From contig JAFVYT010000229.1 of assembly GCA_017508505.1 (NCBI GenBank), positions 1 to 11,030 of the forward strand: a stretch of 11,030 nucleotides of DNA, in the 5' to 3' direction. This stretch comes from Clostridia bacterium (GTDB lineage Bacteria > Bacillota_A > Clostridia > Oscillospirales > SIG627). The notes beneath the pieces were generated by a model. It did not search any database and was not told the DNA's origin. It saw only the letters and a program-made list of their open reading frames with translations. This document shows positions 6,761-11,030 of this stretch, piece by piece (the stretch's first letter is position 1; the number at the start of each line of letters is the position of its first letter). Made by a program: the position numbers and the translations under genes.

Positions 6761-7524
6761 GGGAGAAGCCCTTTTTTCTTTGCCCATGCGGCAGGGGAGA
6801 CTCCGTAGCGCTTCTTGAAGGCGTTGCGAAAGTGCTTGGCATCGGAAAAGCCCGAGAGAAAGGCCGCCTCTCCGGGGGTGTGATACCCCGACTGCAAAAG
6901 ACGGCGGGCATAGTCGTAGTGCATCTCCAGAATCTCCTGCAGGGGCGAGGTGCCGAAATGTGCGCGAAAGACCCGACGGAAGTACACCTCACTCACAAAG
7001 CACTCCTTGGCCAGAGCCGCCACGGTCAGATGGGGATCCCGATAATCCCGCAGCATTTTCTTTACGCCCGGCTCGATGACCCTCGGCACGGCAGGGTAGG
7101 GGGCCTCCTCGGATTCCTCCAAACGCTCGAAGATCTGATACAGCATGGTCATACAGCGGTTATAGGCGCCACTCCCGCCCTCCTCCCACGCACGCCAGAG
7201 CGCGGCAAAAAGCGGCTCCATCCCGGGGACGCGGCTGCGTATTTCGATCCGTCCCGCCTCCCCTCCGCGACACTCCAGATGCACCACGTAGAGCTTTTCC
7301 TCCCCCTCGGTTCTGCGGACGTAGTCCACCTTCTCGGGGAGAAAGAGAACGCTTTCGCTTCGGGCCGAGATCTCCCCGTTTTCAGTATCGAAAACGCTGT
7401 TTCCCTCCACGCGATAGGCGATGGAGCAGTGCCTCCGATCGGTTTCCCGAACGGAGCGTCCCTTTCGCTCCACGTAAAAAACGTCCAGCAGACGCCAGGA
7501 AAGCGTCGGGTTTCGGTAAAACAT
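6733..7524 (-). CDS. AraC-family transcriptional regulator, divergent from the uronate operon
   Basis: A 263-residue AraC-type regulator. Residues ~30-85 look like the cupin sensor of the family (HCSIAYRVEGNSVF, then SVLFLPEKVDYVRRT and LYVVHLEC). The C-terminal ~100 residues form the double HTH: LTVAALAKECFVSEVYFRRVF (166-186) with FGTSP, then a second HTH ending GFSDAKHFRNAFKKRYGVSP (225-244). The start at 7524 is chosen because GGGAGG lies nine bases upstream and a promoter sits just behind it; the open frame upstream would read through that promoter. The last ~14 codons (KKKGLLPQEKEKPRP) overlap the end of the YitT gene and its terminator. Divergent placement 130 bp from the four-gene operon makes it the obvious local regulator of uronate use. 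The ligand is probably a pathway intermediate, which is inference. Confidence 0.9.
   Translation of the reverse strand: MFYRNPTLSWRLLDVFYVERKGRSVRETDRRHCSIAYRVEGNSVFDTENGEISARSESVLFLPEKVDYVRRTEGEEKLYVVHLECRGGEAGRIEIRSRVPGMEPLFAALWRAWEEGGSGAYNRCMTMLYQIFERLEESEEAPYPAVPRVIEPGVKKMLRDYRDPHLTVAALAKECFVSEVYFRRVFRAHFGTSPLQEILEMHYDYARRLLQSGYHTPGEAAFLSGFSDAKHFRNAFKKRYGVSPAAWAKKKGLLPQEKEKPRP
6742..6777 (+). terminator. Intrinsic terminator of the YitT gene, embedded in the opposite coding sequence
   Basis: GGGCTTTTCC (6742-6751) pairs with GGAGAAGCCC (6762-6771) as a 10-bp stem with one G-U wobble and a 10-base loop, followed by TTTTTT. The YitT stop codon lies in the loop. The same bases encode the C-terminal tail of the convergent AraC-type regulator. 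No T run follows on the minus strand, so it should act in one direction only. Confidence 0.8.
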
Positions 7525-7548
7525 ATTTTCATTCCTCCCATCCCGTCT

Positions 7549-7577
7549 ATCATAACGGATTTTGTTTCGAAATTCAA
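7549..7577 (-). promoter_or_regulatory. Predicted promoter of the second AraC-type regulator
   Basis: Minus strand: -35 TTGAAT (7577-7572), 17-base spacer, -10 TATGAT (7554-7549). The palindrome TTTCGAAA (7565-7572) lies in the spacer and touches the -35. The leader to the ATG at 7524 would be only about 20 bases and contains the GGGAGG site. Confidence 0.55.
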
Positions 7578-7600
7578 CCCTTTTCTTTCGTTTATTCGGT

Positions 7601-7629
7601 TTTAATCGCCCTCTGTGCAATGCTATACT
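7601..7629 (+). promoter_or_regulatory. Predicted promoter of the uronate operon (extended -10)
   Basis: The -10 is TATACT (7624-7629), preceded by TGC to make an extended -10 element. The best -35 at a 17-base spacing is TTTAAT (7601-7606), which is poor and would fit a promoter that needs an activator. The predicted start near 7635 falls inside the inverted repeat at 7628-7641. Confidence 0.5.
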
Positions 7630-7650
7630 TTCAAGTGAAAGGAAGTGAAA
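7628..7650. repeat. Inverted repeat CTTTCA-AG-TGAAAG plus AAGTGAAA direct repeat (operator candidate)
   Basis: CTTTCA (7628-7633) and TGAAAG (7636-7641) are perfect 6-base arms around a 2-base centre. In addition AAGTGAAA occurs at 7633-7640 and 7643-7650, exactly ten bases apart, about one helical turn. The block overlaps the end of the -10 and runs through the ribosome site of the propeller gene, so a bound protein could block transcription or translation start. Confidence 0.4.
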
Positions 7651-7654
7651 TCCG

Positions 7655-9037
7655 ATGATCGATACCAACAGAGCCCGCGAGATCAGAATCAAGCGTGCCA
7701 ACACCGACTGGTGGATCAATTCCAAGGCACAGGTTGCGGACAACGGGAAGACCTACATCGGTTATTACACCGATATGGGCGAGATTCATATCAAGGAGCT
7801 GGACGCCAAGTGCAGTCGCGAGAAGAGCCGTGATTTCCGACTGGCGACCCTGAACTGTACCTATGCGGACGAGCACAATTCTCCCTCCGTCTGCGTTTTG
7901 AAAAGCGGCCGCATTCTGGTTGCCTATACCGGACATAAGGTCAACGCCGTCAAGTATCGCTTTACCCGTAATCCCTACGATATCTCCTCCTTCTCGGAGG
8001 AGCGGAGCCTGCCCTACGACGGGGCCGCCACCTACGTTCAGGTGTACGAGAATACGGTGAGAGGCGAGGTCTGGATGTTCTCCCGCGTAGACGGCTACAC
8101 TTGGGTGTTCCGCTATTCCCGCGACGAGGGTGAGACCTGGAGTGACGCAAGAGTGTTTCTCAATACCGACCCCGGCAAGGCTTTCAGCGAGTACGTTAAG
8201 GAAAGGAGCATCTACGTGACCGAGCTTGGGGAGACCAAGTCGCTTTTTTACTTTGACGTCAGAAAGCAGACCGTTCCCGTTCCCGGCGGCGTAGACGAGC
8301 AGTTTTTCTTCGCTCTTTACGGCCACCCCTACAAGGCCATCGACCATACCATCCGCAGTGGCATCTTTGCCTCCGACGGTACCCTTTTGAAGACCGACGG
8401 CACCAAAACGGAGCTGAATCTCTATGAAAACGACGGCAAGGTTCTGGACCGCGGGAGCCTCGACGTGGTCTACGCTCCCCCCGCCTCCGGCACCTCCCGC
8501 CTTTTGGACGTATCCTCTACGTTGCCCTTGCGCGTGGCCTACGCCTCCTTCGAGATGGATGAGATCAACCGTCCCGACCCCGAAAAGCCCACCTATTTTT
8601 CTGCCACCTTCCGTGACGGTGCCTGGCACTCCTCCGCTCCCATTTGCAAGGCGGGCGAGTTTTTGGCCAAGGACATCTATGACGGCTCCCAGACCTATCT
8701 CGGAGGGATGGCCTATTACTACGGTGTGGGGGAGGCAGGGTATGAAACGGAGTTTCTCGACTGCACCGCCGCCGATACCAACCGCATCTTCCTTGCCCGC
8801 TTCGACGGGACGGATCGCGTGCTGGAATCCTACGTGTCCTACGACTTCGGCAAGACCTACGGCCTCGAGCAGGTCATCCGTCGCATCCCCGGTGCAGAGA
8901 ATGTGAAGATCTGGAGACCCACCGTTCCTGTGGGAGCACAGGACAATCTCCCCGTGTATTGGCACGAGGGACGCTATACGGCCCATACGGGCGGCTGGCA
9001 TTGCGATACGGTGATGCTGGTGGAATATGATGATTAA
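7655..9037 (+). CDS. BNR-repeat beta-propeller protein, putative carbohydrate lyase or hydrolase
   Basis: A 460-residue protein resembling the BNR_4-type beta-propellers found in polysaccharide lyase families such as PL24/PL25 and in GH145. Supporting stretches: DEHNSPSVCVLKSGRILVAY then TGH (72-94; the DxHN...P...GRI...Y.GH blade pattern), an Asp-box-like SRDEGETW (155-162), a second at SYDFGKTY (395-402), YGHPYKAIDH (222-231), and a final RPTVPV...LPVYW...GRYTAHTGGWHCDT blade. There is no signal peptide, so it should act in the cytoplasm, presumably on imported oligosaccharides. The ribosome site AAAGGAAG precedes the ATG. It leads the operon with dhuD-, kdgF- and dhuI-like genes (13-bp gap to the next), so it may release the unsaturated uronate those enzymes use. 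Fold assignment is by pattern recognition and activity is inferred from context; sialidase activity is considered unlikely. Confidence 0.72.
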   Translation: MIDTNRAREIRIKRANTDWWINSKAQVADNGKTYIGYYTDMGEIHIKELDAKCSREKSRDFRLATLNCTYADEHNSPSVCVLKSGRILVAYTGHKVNAVKYRFTRNPYDISSFSEERSLPYDGAATYVQVYENTVRGEVWMFSRVDGYTWVFRYSRDEGETWSDARVFLNTDPGKAFSEYVKERSIYVTELGETKSLFYFDVRKQTVPVPGGVDEQFFFALYGHPYKAIDHTIRSGIFASDGTLLKTDGTKTELNLYENDGKVLDRGSLDVVYAPPASGTSRLLDVSSTLPLRVAYASFEMDEINRPDPEKPTYFSATFRDGAWHSSAPICKAGEFLAKDIYDGSQTYLGGMAYYYGVGEAGYETEFLDCTAADTNRIFLARFDGTDRVLESYVSYDFGKTYGLEQVIRRIPGAENVKIWRPTVPVGAQDNLPVYWHEGRYTAHTGGWHCDTVMLVEYDD

Positions 9038-9050
9038 AGGAGGAGAAGAT

Positions 9051-9842
9051 ATGAATTCCTTTTCTTTGGAGGGAAAGGTCGCTCTGGTTACGGGCGGCGC
9101 TCATTCCATCGGACTCGGCATCGGTGTCGGCCTTGCCAAGGCGGGTGCCACCGTATGCTTTAACACCTCCAACGAGGCACACGTTGCCACGGGAGAGGCG
9201 GCCTACGCCGCCGAGGGTGTTATCGCTCGCGGATACGTGGCCGACGTGACGGACGAGAAGGCCGTTTCCGCTATGATCGCTCGAATCCGCGAGGACTTCG
9301 GCGTGGTGGACATTCTGGTGAACAACGCAGGCATTATCAAGCGCATCCCTATGTGCGAGATGTCCGTGGAGGACTTCTCCCGCGTCATCGACGTGGATCT
9401 GGTGGCTCCCTTTATCTGCAGTAAGGCCGTCATCCCCGGGATGATCGAAAAGGGCCACGGAAAGATCATCAACGTCTGCTCTATGATGAGCGAATTGGGC
9501 AGAGAAACGGTGAGTGCCTACGCCAGCGCCAAGGGCGGCCTGAAAATGCTGACCCGCAACATCTGCTCGGAGTTTGGCGGGGCCAACATCCAGTGCAACG
9601 GTCTCGGCCCGGGCTACATCGCCACCTCCCAGACCGCTCCCTTGAGAGAAAAGCAGGCAGACGGAAGCGCGCATCCCTTCGATCGCTTCATTCGCTCCAA
9701 GACCCCCGCAGGGCGCTGGGGCACCGTGGAGGATCTGGTGGGGCCTGCGGTCTTCTTGGCCTCCGACGCTTCGAACTTTGTGAACGGTCAGGTGCTTTAC
9801 GTGGACGGCGGTATCCTCGCCTACATCGGAAAGCAGCCCTGA
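9051..9842 (+). CDS. dhuD: SDR dehydrogenase, probable 3-deoxy-2,5-hexodiulosonate (DK-II) reductase, DhuD/KduD-like
   Basis: A 263-residue classical short-chain dehydrogenase of the gluconate 5-dehydrogenase/KduD group. It has a Rossmann glycine motif TGGAHSIGLGIG (14-25), NNAG (91-94), and the catalytic Ser144, Tyr157 and Lys161 (YASAK), with a C-terminal FVNGQVLYVDGGIL. Enzymes of this group reduce 3-deoxy-D-glycero-2,5-hexodiulosonate to 2-keto-3-deoxygluconate using NAD(P)H in the cytosol. Its place beside a DhuI isomerase matches the streptococcal glycosaminoglycan pathway, where an SDR of this type is DhuD. AAAGGAGG lies 7 bases before the ATG at 9051, overlapping the end of the propeller gene, so the earlier in-frame ATGs at 9027 and 9030 are rejected. 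Sequence alone cannot exclude gluconate 5-dehydrogenase activity; the neighbours favour the uronate role. Confidence 0.85.
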   Translation: MNSFSLEGKVALVTGGAHSIGLGIGVGLAKAGATVCFNTSNEAHVATGEAAYAAEGVIARGYVADVTDEKAVSAMIARIREDFGVVDILVNNAGIIKRIPMCEMSVEDFSRVIDVDLVAPFICSKAVIPGMIEKGHGKIINVCSMMSELGRETVSAYASAKGGLKMLTRNICSEFGGANIQCNGLGPGYIATSQTAPLREKQADGSAHPFDRFIRSKTPAGRWGTVEDLVGPAVFLASDASNFVNGQVLYVDGGILAYIGKQP

Positions 9843-9860
9843 TAAGGAAAGGAGATTTCT

Positions 9861-10208
9861 ATGGAACAAAAGAAACCCGAATACGGCGTTTGCTACGGAA
9901 AGGACGTCCAAGGGACGTCGGGAGGACAGGGGGTCACCCGTCGCATCCTATCCTATTCGAATGACGCAATGTGCGTGGAAAACGTATTTGAAAAGGGCGC
10001 CGTGGGAGCCCTGCACAGCCATCCCCACACCCAGATCACCTACGTGGTTTCCGGAACCTTTGAGTTTACCATCGGGGACGAGAAATTCGTGGTGAAGCCC
10101 GGGGACACCCTTTTGAAAAAGGATGGGGTGATCCACGGCTGCGTTGCCCCCGAGGGCGGCGTATTGATCGACTTCTTTACTCCCTGTCGGGAAGATTTTT
10201 TGAAATGA
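9861..10208 (+). CDS. kdgF: Small cupin, probable KdgF-like unsaturated-uronate ring-opening enzyme
   Basis: A 115-residue single-domain cupin. Motif 1 is HSHPHTQITYVVSG (52-65), giving likely metal ligands His52, His54 and Gln58, with His92 from motif 2 (PGDTLLKKDGVIHG, 80-93). Glutamine in place of the usual glutamate ligand, together with the small size, resembles KdgF, the cupin that speeds conversion of 4,5-unsaturated uronates to the linear 5-keto-4-deoxyuronate. That is the substrate expected for the DhuI gene 11 bp downstream and fits the SDR 18 bp upstream. A clear AAAGGAG site precedes the ATG. Many small cupins of this size have no known function, so the name rests on the operon as much as on the sequence. 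Confidence 0.75.
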   Translation: MEQKKPEYGVCYGKDVQGTSGGQGVTRRILSYSNDAMCVENVFEKGAVGALHSHPHTQITYVVSGTFEFTIGDEKFVVKPGDTLLKKDGVIHGCVAPEGGVLIDFFTPCREDFLK

Positions 10209-10219
10209 GGTAAAAGAAA

Positions 10220-10861
10220 ATGAGGATTGCACTGATCAACGAAAACAGCCAGGCGGCAAAGAACGGCCTGATCCTGAAGGCCCTCAAGGACGTGGTAGAG
10301 CCCATGGGTCACACCGTGGACAACTACGGTATGTACACCGCAGAGGACGCAGAGCAGCTCACCTACGTGCAGATCGGTATTCTGGGCGCACTTCTGATCA
10401 ACTCCGGCGCGGCGGACTACGTGGTGACCGGCTGCGGCACCGGCGAGGGCGCAATGCTTGCCATGAACAGCTTCCCCAAGGTGCTCTGCGGCCACGTGGA
10501 GGATCCCGTGGATGCCTATACCTTCGCTCACATAAACGACGGCAACGCCGTGGCGCTTCCCTTTGCCAAGGGCTTTGGCTGGGGCGGTGAATTGAACCTG
10601 ACCTACATTTTTGAAAAGCTCTTCGGCTTCGGTCACGGTCAAGGCTATCCCAAGGAGCGCGTGGTGCCCGAGCAGAGAAACAAGAAGATTCTGGATGCTG
10701 TCCGTGCCGAGACGCTCCGTCCCATCACCGAGTGTCTGGACCGCATCGACCGTGAGCTGGTTCTGGGAGCCCTCGCAGGCAAGGAGTTCCAAAAGCTCTT
10801 CTTTGCCAACTGCAAGGACGAGGCCATCGCCGAATACGTCCGCGGCCTTCTGTCTCTTTAA
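10220..10861 (+). CDS. dhuI: 4-deoxy-L-threo-5-hexosulose-uronate ketol-isomerase of the RpiB/LacAB family
   Basis: A 213-residue protein of the RpiB/LacA/LacB sugar isomerase superfamily, in the branch characterised as DhuI in streptococcal glycosaminoglycan degradation. It converts the 5-keto-4-deoxyuronate formed from unsaturated uronic acids to 3-deoxy-2,5-hexodiulosonate, the job KduI does in pectin pathways. Diagnostic stretches are IALINENSQAAKN at the N-terminus, NYGMYTAEDAEQLTYVQ (34-50), DYVVTGCGTGEGAMLAMNSFP (about 66-86, containing the superfamily Cys-Gly-Thr-Gly active-site loop), LPFAKGFGWGGELN, and a C-terminal FFANC. It is longer than RpiB (about 150 residues) because of the C-terminal extension typical of this branch. 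A GAGGT site precedes the ATG. It is the last gene of the operon and is followed by a strong terminator. This is the most secure functional call in the operon. Confidence 0.9.
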   Translation: MRIALINENSQAAKNGLILKALKDVVEPMGHTVDNYGMYTAEDAEQLTYVQIGILGALLINSGAADYVVTGCGTGEGAMLAMNSFPKVLCGHVEDPVDAYTFAHINDGNAVALPFAKGFGWGGELNLTYIFEKLFGFGHGQGYPKERVVPEQRNKKILDAVRAETLRPITECLDRIDRELVLGALAGKEFQKLFFANCKDEAIAEYVRGLLSL

Positions 10862-10870
10862 GAAATAACG

Positions 10871-10906
10871 GGAGCTGTAAAAAGTCATCTTTTTACAGCT
10901 CCTTTT
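10871..10906 (+). terminator. Intrinsic terminator of the uronate operon
   Basis: A perfect 14-bp stem: GGAGCTGTAAAAAG (10871-10884), loop TCAT, CTTTTTACAGCTCC (10889-10902), then TTTT. It begins 10 bases after the dhuI stop codon. Confidence 0.9.
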
Positions 10907-10917
10907 AAGGGGATAGG

Positions 10918-11026
10918 AAAAAAAGATGCAGAACGGACAAACTGAGCAAAAAGCAAGGTAAACCTTGCTTTTTGGTTACCCGAAGGCGTACAAAGGTACG
11001 TCGAGTGGCGAAGTTTGTTCGTAGCA
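10918..11026. other. Nested structured non-coding element at the window edge
   Basis: ACGGACAAACT (10933-10943) pairs with AGTTTGTTCGT (11012-11022) over 11 bp with one wobble, and the pairing extends with TGC (10927-10929) to GCA (11024-11026). Enclosed are the 12-bp hairpin at 10948-10973 and a second hairpin, GGCGTAC-AAAG-GTACGTC (10985-11002). On the minus strand the outer stem is followed by seven T (10924-10918), so the unit may end transcription coming from the right. No open reading frame or ribosome site was seen here. It could be a dispersed repeat or a structured RNA; only copies elsewhere in the genome would show which. Confidence 0.45.
10948..10973. terminator. Second terminator-like hairpin
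   Basis: AAAAAGCAAGGT (10948-10959), loop AA, ACCTTGCTTTTT (10962-10973): a perfect 12-bp stem with A and T tails, so it reads as a terminator on either strand. It sits inside a larger structured element. Confidence 0.65.
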
Positions 11027-11030
11027 AAAA

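Noticed and set aside
7525..7743. A 73-codon N-terminal extension of the second AraC-type regulator
   Set aside because: It would run through the regulator's own promoter and the divergent operon promoter, and it lacks a ribosome site. The ATG at 7524 has GGGAGG in front.
7631..9001. A 456-codon open frame on the minus strand opposite the propeller gene
   Set aside because: It is antisense to a well-supported gene, has low-complexity Gly/Val-rich content with no recognisable domain, and has no placed promoter or ribosome site. It follows from codon bias on the other strand.
7655..9037. Calling the BNR protein a sialidase
   Set aside because: Asp-box-like repeats occur in many propellers. 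The DEHN...GRI...YTGH pattern and the uronate operon fit BNR_4-type lyase relatives better, and no FRIP-type sialidase motif or sialate lyase gene was seen.
8874..9911. A 345-codon minus-strand open frame over the SDR gene
   Set aside because: It is a shadow of the SDR frame, has no family motifs, and crosses two gene boundaries.
1..11030. CRISPR array, insertion sequence, prophage or tRNA genes
   Set aside because: No regularly spaced repeats, transposase or integrase motifs, or tRNA cloverleaf sequences were recognised on either strand.

Overview
This window is most likely from a gut-type member of the Clostridia (Bacillota). That placement is inferred from AGGAGG-type ribosome binding sites, short overlapping operons, AraC-family local regulators, a YitT-family membrane protein, and an RpiB-fold uronate isomerase closely resembling those of streptococci and clostridia. 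No rRNA, tRNA, CRISPR array, transposase or phage gene was seen. Coding is dense and the promoters lie in AT-rich gaps.

Left part (1-4747): two divergent sugar operons share one intergenic region. Leftward run an AraC-type regulator, an N-acylglucosamine 2-epimerase (AGE) family protein and a KDPG-aldolase-family protein that leaves the window at base 1. They are tightly packed: a 4-bp ATGA overlap, then 4 bp. Rightward run nagB and nagA, amino-sugar phosphate catabolism, 2 bp apart and ending at a bidirectional terminator. Both promoters can be placed, and three copies of TTGCAA lie over or between them.

Middle part (4747-6777): a leftward serine hydrolase of the beta-lactamase/penicillin-binding-protein-like superfamily has its own promoter. 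A rightward YitT/DUF2179 membrane protein ends in a strong terminator. That terminator lies inside the 3' end of the convergent gene opposite.

Right part (6733-10906): a second AraC-type regulator diverges from a four-gene operon. The genes are a cytoplasmic BNR-type beta-propeller protein, an SDR dehydrogenase (DhuD/KduD-like), a small cupin (KdgF-like) and an RpiB-family isomerase (DhuI). The last three make a coherent route from a 4,5-unsaturated uronate through its 5-keto form and 3-deoxy-2,5-hexodiulosonate to 2-keto-3-deoxygluconate (KDG). A KDG kinase and a KDPG aldolase would complete it. No kinase is visible, and the aldolase-family gene at the left edge is the only candidate for the last step. 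The propeller protein occupies the place where a lyase or unsaturated uronyl hydrolase is expected, which makes it the most interesting unknown here.

Taken together the window looks like a locus for using an acidic, possibly amino-sugar-containing glycan. No transporter, sugar kinase or secreted enzyme is in view, so the substrate remains open. The last 110 bases hold a nested, highly structured non-coding element that runs to the window edge.
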